From assembly GCA_016713525.1 (NCBI GenBank), contig JADJOZ010000014.1, forward strand, positions 1-29,436: a DNA stretch of 29,436 bases, given 5' to 3'. Under the pieces are notes generated by a model, which worked only from the letters and a program-made list of their open reading frames with translations, ran no database searches and was not told where the DNA came from. Below, in pieces: positions 16,131-28,300 of this stretch (positions are counted from its first letter, which is position 1; the number at the start of each line of letters is the position of its first letter). Both the position numbers and the translations under genes were made by a program. The DNA comes from Bacteroidota bacterium (GTDB taxonomy: Bacteria; Bacteroidota; Bacteroidia; AKYH767-A; OLB10).

Positions 16131-16513
16131 AGACACTTAAGATAATAGCAAATATTTTACTGATCCTTACAGGGATCAATGCCATTGCTGCCGGATATTC
16201 ATTCATTGCTGATCCAACAGGCAGCGGACTCGGAATTACAGTTGACTATTTAAAACATGCACCATTCAACAACTTTCTTATCCGGGAATAGTTCTGTTTA
16301 CCGTAGTAGGTCTGGGTGCACTATTCACTGCGTATGTTTCGTTAACCGGAAGAAAATTTTGGCCTATCATGTTTCTTGGTTACGGGCTGTGCTTTCCGGA
16401 TGGATCATTATTCAATATATCATGCTGCAGGCTTTTCACCCCTTACAAGCAGTATTTTTTAGTATCGGATTATTCCTCACTGTAGTCGGCCGATTACAGG
16501 TATCTCATAAATA
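16127..16513 (+). pseudogene. Small four-helix membrane protein, two frameshifts
   Basis: A small integral membrane protein of about 129 residues once two one-base losses are repaired. The start overlaps the Kelch gene stop. The first frame gives MKTLKIIANILLILTGINAI through YLKHAPFNNFLI. After a missing base near 16290 the next frame gives PGIVLFTVVGLGALFTAYVS and then GRKFWPIMFLGYG. After another near 16390 the third frame gives VLSGWIIIQYIMLQAF and VFFSIGLFLTVVGRL to the stop at 16511-16513. The repaired sequence has four hydrophobic helices and the FLIPGIVLFTVVGLG pattern of a common uncharacterised bacterial membrane protein family. The function is unknown. Each conserved segment is intact, so the breaks look like sequencing errors. 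Confidence 0.75.
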
Positions 16514-16565
16514 ATTTGTTCGTCACATCTTAATGTGATTTATAGGTCAATTCTTTAGATTTGCC

Positions 16566-16573
16566 TAACTTTG
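16566..16573 (+). promoter_or_regulatory. -7 box for the outer-membrane barrel gene
   Basis: TAACTTTG, an exact TAnnTTTG match, 27 bp before the ATG at 16601. It rules out the upstream in-frame ATG at 16571, which lies inside the box. No clear -33 element was seen. Confidence 0.6.
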
Positions 16574-16600
16574 TCAGCAATCACTTGCCAAACAATTCCT

Positions 16601-19035
16601 ATGAAAAATTCCATTGCATTAATTTTGCTGTGCTTTTTGTGTACAGCTTCTACCCAATCATTTTCTCAAACGCATCAAATAACCGGTCGCATAAGCGGAA
16701 CAGGTGGAGAACTTCTTACCGGTGCTGTTGCTGAACTTCGTAATGCAAAAGATTCGTCACTTGCAAAAGTCAGTGTTGCTGATGTAAATGGTGTTTATCA
16801 TTTGGAAAATCCGAAAGCCGGCAGTTACTTTATTAAAACCAGTTTCCTGGGATATGATGCATGGTTCAGTGAATTGTTCAGCTATGATGGCGCATCCTCA
16901 AAAACTATTTCCGAAATAAAAATGAAAGCTACAGCTGTTCAATTAAAATCGGCTGAAATTTCTGCATTCCGCCTCTGGTCGAAGTGAAAGCCGACAAAAC
17001 CGTTTTTAACGTGGAAAACAGTATCAATTCAACCGGTTCAACTGCATTTGAACTGTTGCAAAAAGCTCCAGGAGTAGTTGTCGATAACAACGATAATGTT
17101 TCACTTAAAGGAAGAGGTGGTGTGATGGTCCAGATTGATGGCCGCCCGACACGTATGACGGAAACGGAATTGGCAGATTATCTGAAAAGTATTCAAAGTA
17201 CAGATGTGGAATCTATTGAGCTAATCTCCAATCCTTCATCGAAATATGATGCTGAAGGAACTGCCGGAATCATTAACATAAAATTAAAAAGAAATAAAAA
17301 TTATGGTACCAATGGTTCGTTGACTGCAGGATATGCCATCGGTAAATATTCAAAATACAACACTGCTATTTCTTTAAATACCCGAACACCAAAATTAAAT
17401 ATCTTCACCAACTACAGCAATAACTGGGGTGATCGTCAGAATGAATTTTATCTCTATCGCGAACAAAATCCATACACTTTTACGCAGTCATCTATTTCTA
17501 AAAGAAGTGGATTAAGTCACAACTATAAAGCTGGTCTCGATTATTCCATTAACAAAAAAAATAATGTGGGCTTAATGGTCACCGGAAATTACAGCGACAC
17601 TAAAAGTGTTCAAACCAACCGCAACGAAATTCGTGATTTCTCAACTCAGGTTGTCGATAGTATCTTAAAGTCCGATCAGTCTTCAAAAAACCTGAATAAT
17701 AATATTAATGTTAACCTCAACCATCAATACAAAGATACCCTGGGGCACGAATTAAACAGCGACTTCGATTTCGGTCGTTACGAAAGTGATCGCAATTCAT
17801 ACATCCCAAATGAATATGTAACTCCCGATTACCAAACACCACTATCTTCAACATACTATCGTTCTATTACTCCAACAACGATCAATATTTTTACTTTTAA
17901 ATCTGATTACACACAAAATTTATTCAAAGGTAAAGTTGGTTTTGGTGTGAAGACTTCTTTTGTAACTACCGATAATACTTTTAATTTCTATAATATAGAA
18001 GGTAATATTGAAACACTTGATGATTCACGCAGTAACCAATTTGAATACACCGAAAATGTTAATGCAGTTTACCTGAACTATCAACGCACCATTAAAAAAA
18101 TCGATTTTCAGGTAGGTGTCCGCGTTGAAAACACGCAAAGTGAAGGTGACTTAAAAAGTGCAACTGCTGTAGATGATAAAAATGTGAAACGCGATTACAC
18201 CGACTTCTTCCCGAGTGCCGGTTTAACTTACAATGTACATAAAGACCACTCTATTGCTGCAGTATTCAGCTCCCGAATCGACCGTCCGAATTATCAGGAA
18301 TTAAATCCGTTTGAATATAAATTGGATGAGCTAAGTTTTCGGAAAGGAAATCCGTTTTTGAATCCCCAATACTCCAACAAAATTGAATTATCGCATACTT
18401 ATAAATATGCAACTACAACCAGTGTCAGTTACAGTAAAACAAACGACTTCTTTGCACAAATTGCAGATACCATTGCCGGAGGTAAAAGTTATCTTTCTCC
18501 CCGTAACCTGGCAACAGAAGAAGTGCTTAGCCTCGATTTTAGCACCTCTTTACAACCGGTGAAGTGGTACAGCATTTATTTGAATGCCAGCGTTACTAAT
18601 CAGAAATATGTAGCCGACTTTGGTGGCACAAAAACCATTAATACTTCATTGACTGCTTTCAGCATGTATGCGCAAAACACTTTCAAACTTCCATATGCAT
18701 TCACTTTCGAAATTAGTGGATGGTATAATTCAGGCGGCGTTTGGGGTGGTGCATTCCGTTCCGAGGCACAAGGATCACTTGATTTAGGATTACAGAAAAA
18801 ATTACTACACGACAAAGCCACTTTAAAACTATCTGTTACCGACATCCTGGAAACAGCACCCTGGAAAAGTTACAATACTTATGCAGGAATTGTAAACAGG
18901 GCGAATGGCAACTGGGAAAGTCAGCAATTCCGTATCTCTATGACCTGGCGCTTTGGAAACACACAAGTGAAAGGTGCACGCCAACGGACTTCCGGTAGTG
19001 AATCAGAACAAAAACGTATTGGGGGAGGAGAGTAA
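16601..19035 (+). CDS. TonB-dependent-receptor-like outer membrane beta-barrel protein (one frameshift)
   Basis: An outer-membrane protein of about 810 residues of the Bacteroidota OMP_b-brl_3 type. Order: signal peptide (MKNSIALILLCFLCTASTQS); a carboxypeptidase-regulatory-like domain (GRISGTGGELLTGAVAEL ... YHLENPKAGSYFIKTSFLGY); a plug domain (FELLQKAPGVVVDNNDNVSL, QIDGRPTRMTETEL, SIELISNPSSKYDAEGTAGI); and a long barrel ending in MTWRFGNTQVKGARQRTSGS, the usual family end. The frame breaks once, at about 16966-16975: one missing base turns FRPLVEVKADK into FRLWSK-stop, and the second frame continues at 16984 to 19035. The substrate is unknown; members are linked to uptake or surface functions rather than to a SusD partner, and no susD gene is adjacent. 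The stop lies 2 bp from the convergent stop of paralogue A. Confidence 0.9.
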
Positions 19036-19037
19036 AA

Positions 19038-22000
19038 TTAATACTTTAAAAACTTCACTGATTCAGTGTTGCCACCATCAAACATTCGTAACATATAAAT
19101 TCCCTGGGCAAAATGACTGGCAGGAAGTTGGATTGTATTCAATCCTTCCTTAACATGTACATTCCCTGAATTGATAGTTCTTCCTGAATAATCTATTATT
19201 GAGTAGCTTACATTATTTTCTGTTAAACTATTAATATTTACTACCAACTCATTCGATTGACCATTATAAAAGGCATTCATACTTTGCTGACCTGTGGTTT
19301 CAATATCTGTTTTTTCACCTGCTTCAATTGGGGAAATGCATGGAACTGTCACCCTTATGAACCCTGTGGTGTCTTTACAACCTGAATTCTCAGCAATTGC
19401 CTTATAGCTTCCGGTTGCAACTGCATTAAATGATGAACTATTGGCCCCTGAAATTAAAGAGTTGTTATTTAGCCAATTGTAACTATAACCAGCACCTGTT
19501 GGTTGGGCGTTTAACGTAACCGATTGTCCTTGACAAAATGTTAGTGGACCAGACGCTGTTAATGTGGCTGTAAATGGGGTACCAACAAGAGCCTGAGCTG
19601 TTGCAGCATTGCTGTAACATCCTGTGGCCAATTTCCAGTCATAAATTCCATAATAAACAGGTAATGTATCATAGGTAAGACCATTTAAATATCCCAGAAT
19701 ATAAAGCGAATTATTTAAAGTTGAAAATGGATATGAAAAGCCCGACGTATTAACATCAAACGTGTAGGTTGGGCCGGTAATCACCAGATCATACATAACA
19801 CCATTTTCAAGAACAAAATTTAGAGGAATAGTAGTTTTCCCCGATCCACCCACTACAGAAAATGATTGTGTTGCTACATTCGTTGTTGTTCCGGCAATTT
19901 TCAATGCAACACCCAATGTTCCCGTTGTCTGGGGATAAATAGCAAACGATACTAAACGGGCCGGTACATCCACAAAAAAGCGATGTCCAAACTTCCCGGT
20001 TTGCAATGTAGCAGCTGTTCCGATACCGATATCCGGATGTCCGCCAAAACCCATACCACCTGTAGTTGCTAAAGCAACATAATCAGTGGTAGTATTTACA
20101 AATGGCGAATAGGTATTACCAGTTGCAAGCAAATCATTTGTTGCTGAAGCCTGATACCATTCAATATTCCCAGCCCCTGTAGCTGATAAGTTAACAACCC
20201 CGGGCCCACAAATAGTTGCGCCGGTTGCTACCGGTGTACCTGGTAAGGTAATAATATTTACATCTGCATACAGTGTATCCGACTCACATACACCACTTGT
20301 GATTACAACCCTGTAATGCATGAATGATGTTGGAGTAACTGTTATCTGGGGCTGATTATTAATTCCAGTTGCATTTGTCCAACCAGAGCCCGATGATTGC
20401 TGCCATTTATAACTAGCTGTTGGAGGATTTAGAACTTTTAGAATAGCAGATTGACCCGCACAAATATTGACAAGTGTATCCTGTAATACAATACCGACGA
20501 GTTTAGGGTAAACAACTATATTTATCTGATTGCTAAACGATGTCATACATCCCGAATCAGATGCCATTAAGCGATATATAGAAGTTTGCATTGGTGTAAA
20601 AGTATAAACAGAATCATTCGCACCTGGCCCGGTTTCATCCACCCATACAGTTCCGAATTTTCTTTGCCATTGCATATTTCCTGTATTCCAGATTACACTC
20701 AATGTGATGGAATCGCCACTGCAAATAGTATCATTGGTAGTAGAGATTAATCCACCGGAAACACAATTATTTATGGTAACTTGCTGACAAGAACTAAATA
20801 AACTATCAGATGTATAAATACAAACGTTATAAGTTCCGGGATTTTTATACATATGCCATGTTACCAATCTCTGTCCGTCCGTACGTACTCCATCACCAAA
20901 ATCATAAAATAAATCAGTTCTTCCTACAGAATAATTTCGCACATGAATGCCGGGAAAACCTGAAGAAGTAAAATCCGTGATTTGAAAATCTAAAAACACC
21001 GGAGTACTGCTATTTACCCAGCCAAGAGAACTGTCATATCCTCTCACATTCAAACCATTTGCATCAGTCCAACTAACTTCACCATTATTAATAACCAGTC
21101 CGGAAGGATTTCCAACAACCTGAGCAGAATCCTTAACCCATACTTTCAATTGCTGATTATAAACCTGATAAAATACCTTAAGTGGTCCGGTTGCCGGATC
21201 TGAAAGATATGCCAGAACACGGTCTTCAATAAAATAATTTGTGATATCAGCATTTAGTATAGTATCAATCATCCAACTATTTAATTCCTGATCATAAGTA
21301 AAACCATAAAGGGGAAATTGAACGGATTCTTCCCATGCAAAAAAGATACCTTTATCCATACTGCCTACAACATAATCAATAGGGAAATACCTTCTTTGGT
21401 GTAATAATGCATCATACACGGATATAGAATAGTCAGAAAAACATCCGGCGTCCACAACAACATAATCATCAGAAATATTAACCCAAAATGGACACCCACT
21501 CCATGTATTATTTACAGTGTCAGCCACCGGATCATAAAAATAATATTCAAAATAATTGTCATAATCTGTATATAAAAAGTATTCTTGTGATCCAGCCATC
21601 CAAGGCGCGTAAATATCTTGCTGGGAGCTAACATCCTGTGAATCTTCATCCCATAAACTGATCCATTTATGATAGTATAAATTATATCTATAGTACTGGC
21701 TATTATAATTATAAGTCATTGAAGCTGGGCTATATGATTCATAACGTCTTCGAACCCACATGGTGCCACTAACTATATTTTCTTGTTTAGTAGCAGTTAG
21801 AACAGGGATGATTTTTTGAACAGAAAATTCATGTAAAATGTAATCGTAAATCAGAAATTCCATTTTGGGAGCCTGAACACCAGGTGAAGTCCAGAACGTA
21901 TAAGTTAATATGCCATCGTGATTTCCAGTTATAATAATGATGTCGGTCGACCAGTCTGTATTATACGTTACATTTGTTTGAAATAGCGAATCGTATACCG

Positions 22001-22151
22001 AACATTCCAGTCGCTGCTGGCCGCCATTGAAAGCGATAGTTGCCGATACAGGATAATGAACAAATAAATCCTGCGCTTTTGATTTGCCGGCAATCAGTAA
22101 TAAAAAATAAATCAGCACCATAATATGCCTGTAAAATTTTCTAATTACCAT
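19038..22151 (-). CDS. Paralogue A: multi-domain T9SS type A adhesin-like protein
   Basis: A secreted protein of 1037 residues, intact. Order: signal peptide (IMVLIYFLLLIAGKSKAQ, 10-27); a propeller-like region (about 30-390) with recurring YD...L..W motifs (NLYYHKWISLW, TYDQELNSWMIDT, VYNQQLKVWVKDS); a PKD-like domain (LFYDFGDGVRTDGQ, about 400-460); three Ig-like domains (CSGDSITLSV, ICAGQSAILKVL, CGPGVVNLSATG; about 470-695); a beta-rich region of about 160 residues (about 715-850); another Ig-like domain (FCQGQSVTLNAQ); and a type A sorting domain (about 960-1037, GIYMLRMFDGG). It is probably a surface adhesin; the ligand is unknown. The start codon overlaps the stop of paralogue B by 7 bp, so it is translationally coupled as the last gene of a three-gene operon. 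Confidence 0.9.
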   Translation of the reverse strand: MVIRKFYRHIMVLIYFLLLIAGKSKAQDLFVHYPVSATIAFNGGQQRLECSVYDSLFQTNVTYNTDWSTDIIIITGNHDGILTYTFWTSPGVQAPKMEFLIYDYILHEFSVQKIIPVLTATKQENIVSGTMWVRRRYESYSPASMTYNYNSQYYRYNLYYHKWISLWDEDSQDVSSQQDIYAPWMAGSQEYFLYTDYDNYFEYYFYDPVADTVNNTWSGCPFWVNISDDYVVVDAGCFSDYSISVYDALLHQRRYFPIDYVVGSMDKGIFFAWEESVQFPLYGFTYDQELNSWMIDTILNADITNYFIEDRVLAYLSDPATGPLKVFYQVYNQQLKVWVKDSAQVVGNPSGLVINNGEVSWTDANGLNVRGYDSSLGWVNSSTPVFLDFQITDFTSSGFPGIHVRNYSVGRTDLFYDFGDGVRTDGQRLVTWHMYKNPGTYNVCIYTSDSLFSSCQQVTINNCVSGGLISTTNDTICSGDSITLSVIWNTGNMQWQRKFGTVWVDETGPGANDSVYTFTPMQTSIYRLMASDSGCMTSFSNQINIVVYPKLVGIVLQDTLVNICAGQSAILKVLNPPTASYKWQQSSGSGWTNATGINNQPQITVTPTSFMHYRVVITSGVCESDTLYADVNIITLPGTPVATGATICGPGVVNLSATGAGNIEWYQASATNDLLATGNTYSPFVNTTTDYVALATTGGMGFGGHPDIGIGTAATLQTGKFGHRFFVDVPARLVSFAIYPQTTGTLGVALKIAGTTTNVATQSFSVVGGSGKTTIPLNFVLENGVMYDLVITGPTYTFDVNTSGFSYPFSTLNNSLYILGYLNGLTYDTLPVYYGIYDWKLATGCYSNAATAQALVGTPFTATLTASGPLTFCQGQSVTLNAQPTGAGYSYNWLNNNSLISGANSSSFNAVATGSYKAIAENSGCKDTTGFIRVTVPCISPIEAGEKTDIETTGQQSMNAFYNGQSNELVVNINSLTENNVSYSIIDYSGRTINSGNVHVKEGLNTIQLPASHFAQGIYMLRMFDGGNTESVKFLKY

Positions 22152-25100
22152 GATTTTATAGCTTTTGAAGTAATTACTTTATTGCTTCCACTTATCCTTA
22201 TAATATAAATTCCCGAGGCCAAATTGGTAGTGGAAATAAGCGTTGATGATATACCCTCATCGAGTACTAATTGCGAACTAAACAGTTGCTTGCCTGTTAT
22301 ATCTAATATTGATACTGTAATTTGCTTCTGTACATCAGAGCTGGAATTAAGTTCAAGATTACCATTGCTATTGAAAAATGCTGAAACACTAAATTCATCG
22401 CTATCAAAAGTTAAATTTTCAGTTTTATCCTGTGGGTTTAATGGTTGTATACACAAGGAACTGTAATTCGCTTTAAAGGAGATGTTGCTGAGCAATTTGC
22501 AGATGAAACAAGTAAGGAATAATTGCCCGGTAATTTCACAGAATAGTTTGCCCCAGTGTGACCGGTGCTTATTCCATTTTTATACCATAAGTAAGAATAG
22601 TTGCCTACAGGTTGACCAATGAGATAAAGCGAATCGCCCTTACAAAACCAGGGTACCCCTCCAAAAGGAATAATAGCAGGTGTGAATATAGCAGGGTAAA
22701 CTGTTGCTGTACAATTGGAGTTATTACTCAAACACCCTGTTGAAAATTTCATGTTGTATATATTTATAAAATCAGGTGTTGAATGAAATGTAGAGTCAAC
22801 ATAACCAGTAATTGTAACCGGACTTCCTGAAATATTCAATGGATAATTAAACCCTGAAATGTTCGCTATTAAAGGAGCCGTAGCTGAAATCATCAGGTCG
22901 TATGAAACATTTCCGGGGATACTGAAAGATAAAGGAATTGTGTTTAATCCGGGAGCAATTATCAGAGATTTATTCGTTGATGCTATTTTTCGTAGTACTG
23001 TACTAAAGAAATGTAAAGTACACAAGAATCCGATCCAAATACATCAATGGTTGCTAAAGTCACCGGAGTTAACGACATTAGTCTGATGCCTTTCATCTGT
23101 CCCATTATAATTCAAAGTTGTTCCAATAGTTGTATCCGGTACTCCGGCTTCAGTAACAACACCATCACTTACCTTGACTATAAAGGTTGTTGTGCTGGAA
23201 ACAAAAGGAGAAAATGAATTACCCATATGCAAAAATGAAGTCGAAGATGAAGAAGCAAACCAGTGTGCAACTCCGACAGACGAAACTGAAAGATTTACTG
23301 TATCCGGACCACATGAAAAGTCCGGAACCGTAGTTGGAGGAGCAGGAAAAGGAATTTCATTTACCGTTATCGTGTCAGTTGTATCTGCAAAACAGACTCC
23401 AGAGGTTAGTATAGGCTCTGTATAATCCATCACCACTAATGAGTAATGAATTTGTAGTGGCTGAGAAATTATACCAACTGGTACCCACATCTTTTTGCCA
23501 CGTATATTGTGAAGCATTCGATCCTATTACATATACCCTGTAAGAATTATTGGTACATTGTTCTATAAGTGAGTCTGAAATGAAATAACTACTCAGTTGC
23601 TTTTCAAACTTAACTTTTAATGAATTTGAAACATTAGGTATACAGCCGGGAAGCTGAACCTTGGCACGATATTCAGCAATGGTATCAGGACTTACAAAAT
23701 ATTGTTGTGCAGTTGCACCAGGTAATATTTCATCAATCCAATTGTTACCATATTTTCTTTGCCATTGAATGTTACCATTAAATGAAGAAAGCGATAATTC
23801 AACTGAATCGCCCTCACACCGTATTGAATCGGAAGCCATTGCTGTTCCCGCATTTCCACAAATATTGAATGTAATTGGCTGACAAGAATTTTGGCCGGTT
23901 GCTGAATCAACTATGCAAATATTGTATGTCCCGGAATTTTATAGGAATGCCACAACACATGACGGTTATCCATAGATTGTATCCCATCTCCAAAATCATA
24001 ATATATATTTTCTGTACCAATGGAATAATTACGGACAAAAATTACAGGTGCGCCTTCTGAGAATATAATCTTCAAGGGCAAAATGCATTAACAAAGTGGT
24101 GTTGTAATTGCCCCATCCTGTGACCTGATCATAACCACGTATATTAGTTCCATTTGCATCATTCCACTTTACTGTCCCATTTTCTATGGTTAAACCTGAA
24201 GCAACTCCATTGACTGCGATCGAATCACGAACCCATTGGTGCAGCAAAGGATTATAAACCAAACAATGCACTTTTTTGCTACCCTGGAATGGAATCAAAA
24301 TAAGCAACTCACCTTCTTTTGCAGTGGTAGAAGTTATGAAAGGTGAGTATACTGAATCAGTAACCCAATCCTGCACACCCTGGTCATAAATAAAAAGAAA
24401 TGCTTACTTAAATCGGTCGTGTCTTTTGCATAATAAATTCCTCGTGTTGCTCCTTTTGTTAAATTTTCCCGGGAATATTTACAATACTCAGCTTTTACCG
24501 GATCATAAGTAAAGTAATAGTATTGATCAGGTTTATTGTCCTTGTAGCCATACGCATAATCATCTTTAAATACGGTAACACTATTATTCACATTCTGATT
24601 AATTACGTTATTCTTGATAGGGTCCATGAAATGAAACTCATTATATAGTTCAGCATCATATACAAAGTCTGTATTGCCTGAAGGTGTATAATACCAGGAT
24701 AAGGAAGGTAAAAGTTCCTCTACAAAAAACCAATACCATTGATGTTCATACAGATCATATCGGTAATATTTTACAATTGCCCAAATCCATCCATCATTGT
24801 CATGGTGCTCAACAACCGATACCCAAATCCGTCCGCAAACAACATTAACTCCAATATCGGTTCCGGTTGGTATTTGAACCTGCTCGTCAACGAATTGATG
24901 TAAATTATAATCATAAATAATAAATCCAACTGACGGGAATTGAGTAACCCCACTTGTCCACAATGTGTACCCTAATTTTCCAAAATTGTTGGAAGAAATA
25001 ACATGGCTCTCCGATCTCCATGGAGTATTATAAGTCACCGTTGTCTGAAGCAGTGAGTCATAATTAGTACATTGTAGTCTGGTTTGTGTACCATTAGATC

Positions 25101-25200
25101 CAATCGAAACTGATATCGGATATTCCTGAAAATAATTTTGACCGAATAGCTGATTGCTAAAAATTATTAGAATGGTAAAAAATAAAGCAGTATTTTTCAT
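22145..25200 (-). pseudogene. Paralogue B: T9SS type A adhesin-like protein, about six frameshifts
   Basis: Same length and domain order as paralogue A, at low identity. The first part (24334-25200) is open: signal peptide (ALFFTILIIFSNQLFGQ), then TRLQCTNYDSLLQTTVTYNT, matching QRLECSVYDSLFQTNVTYNT in A. Later pieces in shifting frames keep the order: propeller-like end (24029-24376, NGTVKWNDANGTNIRGYD), PKD-like (IYYDFGDGIQSMDNRH near 24000), Ig-like (CEGDSVELSLSS and GNIQWQRKYGNNWID, 23375-23839), Ig-like (SCGPDTVNLSVSS, 23044-23517), the beta-rich region and last Ig-like domain (CKGDSLYLIGQP, 22438-23025), and a sorting domain (LASGIYIIRISGSN, 22145-22495). All domains survive repair, so these are probably indel errors in one gene. 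It begins about 100 bp after the end of paralogue C. Confidence 0.8.
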
Positions 25201-25304
25201 TACAATTTTAAGATTAATTTTTTAAACTCTGGCTTTGAACTAATATCAGTTAAATATTCTTAATTAAAACTTTGTTAAGATGGAATAGAATTTCTAATAC
25301 TTTA

Positions 25305-28300
25305 TTATTTTTTAGTAATTTTATGTTTATCATTTGCAATAGTTACAAAATAAAGGCCCGATGAAAAATTATCGAATTTTATTCTGATTATATCTTCTCC
25401 TGCATTTGCATAAAAATAATGCTTAATAATAATTCTTCCGGAAGGATCACTAATTACAACTTGATCTAGTTCAGATTTTATTTGAATTGTATTGATTATA
25501 ATTGATGTTTCATCTTGATCAAAATAAGCCGACACTGCTGTTTTCTCCTCTGGCTCCAATGCTTGTATGCAAGGCATCGTTATTCTTACTGATGAAGAAG
25601 TGTCCTACACAGCAAACCGTTATTAAGAAACCAATTGATAAGTTCCCGGCTCTTTTACTGTAAAAAAGAAATCCTGTTTGACCTGTAAATATTCCATTTC
25701 TCAACCACTTAAATGTTAATCCTGCTGTAGGTTGAAGCCGCCAGAACCAGAGAATCACCTTTACAAAATGAATTTGCTCTGAAAGGGATATTATGGAAGG
25801 TCCAAAAATTCCAGGTGTCACTTGTGCCGAACATTTTTTCTGGATGATTTACATCCATTTGTAAATCGCAAATCATAAATATTAATAAAATCATTGGCAC
25901 TGTGAAAAAGTTGAATCTACATACCCAATGATGGTTACAGGAATTGTCGATCCGGTCAATGGATAATTAAACCCGTTGGTATTAACTGAAAGTGGAACAC
26001 TTGAGAGAATCAATAATTATGTCTGTTATTGTTTTTCCAGGTATAAGCCAACCTAAATTGATTGAACTTTCGTTCCTGTTGCTGTTACCGGAGTGGTTTT
26101 GGAATAAGAGTTTACCAATTTGTGAATATGCTTTACAATATTAATACCCGATTGAATTGGGTGAATGCTTAACACTTTCAAGATAATTGACTCTGTCGTT
26201 TGTAATCTTATTCCTGAATTTTGACCAGTTGTGGTTGAGATGGATCCAACAGAATTATCCGGTAATCCCATACTTTGAATTATTCCCATAGTTGCCGCAA
26301 CTGAGAAATTTACTGTGCTGCTTACATATGGACTGTATGTATTTCCTACATGTGCTACAGAATCCTAACGAATTCCCGGATGATACCAATGAATATTGTT
26401 AGTCCCGGTTGCTGGCTCCTAAATTGCGAATTCCCGGACCACAACGGGTTCCACCTACTACAGTTGGAAAACCAGGTGTTGAATCGGGCAATACAATTAT
26501 TGAATAACGTATCTGAAAAACAATTTCCACTGGTAATCACCGCACGAAATTGAGTACTACTAGTCGGATAAGCATTAATGTATCCATTTAACCCCACCAG
26601 GAAATAGACCCACCCACTTCCAGTATTTTTTGCCACTGATAATCACAATTAATGTTATTTACATCTAATACTACAAATGAACCCTGACAAATTGAATGAA
26701 AATCACCAACTGAATAATTACTGGTCTGTGGATGCGAAATAAGCTCTCACGGATTAGAAAGGCGGGCAAACAATTTCCTGAACAATTTTTGCTCTGTAAT
26801 TTACGTGTCGAAATAGGATAAATAGTATAAGTATCACTTGTACTTCCGCTCCAGTTTCATTAACCCAAGTAGTCCCATCAAAACTTTGCCATTGCAAAAA
26901 CGCCATTGTAGCTATCAATGGATAATGTAGCACTATCCCCAGCACAAATTTCATAAGCATTCGCGGTTATTAAACCACTTGTAGCACAAATATTTATTGA
27001 AACAGTTTGACACCAGCTTTGAGTTCCTGCGAATCTGAAATACACACATCGTAGGTCCCGATGCAGTATATATATGATGTAAGGGATTTTTCCTGGGAAG
27101 TGATAGTAACCCATCCCCAAATTGAAAACAATTGCATCGGTACCTATTGAAGATTTCTAACATAAATCATCGGATGACCTGCACTGGTAAATCATCCAAA
27201 TTAAAATATAAAATGGCGTAGTGTTATAATTACCCCATCCTGTACTATTGTTAAAATCCTATCGTATGCGCTCCATTTGCATCATCCAAACTACCGGTTC
27301 CATTTTCAATTTTATGTCCGGTAACTGTTCCGGATGTTGCCTGGGAATATTTCACCCACATTTTGTACCGGATGATAAGCCATACAATATACTTGAGAAT
27401 TTATTCTATATGTTACCACCCTGTCTTTTATTTTTAAGTTGGTGATATTAGCGGCAATTACTGTATCTGTAACCCATATTTTTCTTCATGGGGTCATAAA
27501 CAAAAAAATAATTATAACTGGAAGAATCATAAGCATAGGCTAGAAATATTCCATTAGTACCAGTTCCAATTAATCCACTATGGGGATATTGCACAAGTTT
27601 TGATAGGATGCATCGTAAACGAAATACTCGGCATACGTTGAAATCCCCATAATTAACAAACCAATCATCTTCTTGAATAATTACTTAGTCCAAATTAGGT
27701 GAAAGAACATTATGCAGTTGATCACTTACAGGGTCATAAAAAGAAATCGCAAATCATATTGATCTTTTATTCTGTCGCTATTACCCATAGTTGGATAATT
27801 CCAAACCATTTGATTGAAAAAAATCATAACAGCCTTTATAACTCACCCATTTGGTGATAAAGTGGATTGAATCTGTAGTAATCAAGTGTATATAAATAAT
27901 CTCCTGACCAAACAGGAAAGTCCTTCTTTATAACTTCTATCCAGGTAGGACCACAACATACCGATGCATATCCATCTAAGCCAGAATCAAAAACGACATC
28001 GACCAACTCGTGCCAAGAAAACATGAAGTGTGCCTCATCATAAATTATGAAACCTACTTGGATTATGTTGGACTCCCGGACTATTCCATAATATATCCCA
28101 CTTTTCCATAACTGTTCCCGGTTATAATCAGCTGTTTACTCACCCACGGAGTACTTTATAACTTATTGTAGTCGACAATGTGGAATCGAAAACACTAAAT
28201 TGGATTTTTTGTAAGCTACCATTAGATTGTATTCAGCTTGTGTAGGCAAGTGCCGCATAATCTTGAGCTTTACACTGAAGAAGAAAATGTTTATCATCCA

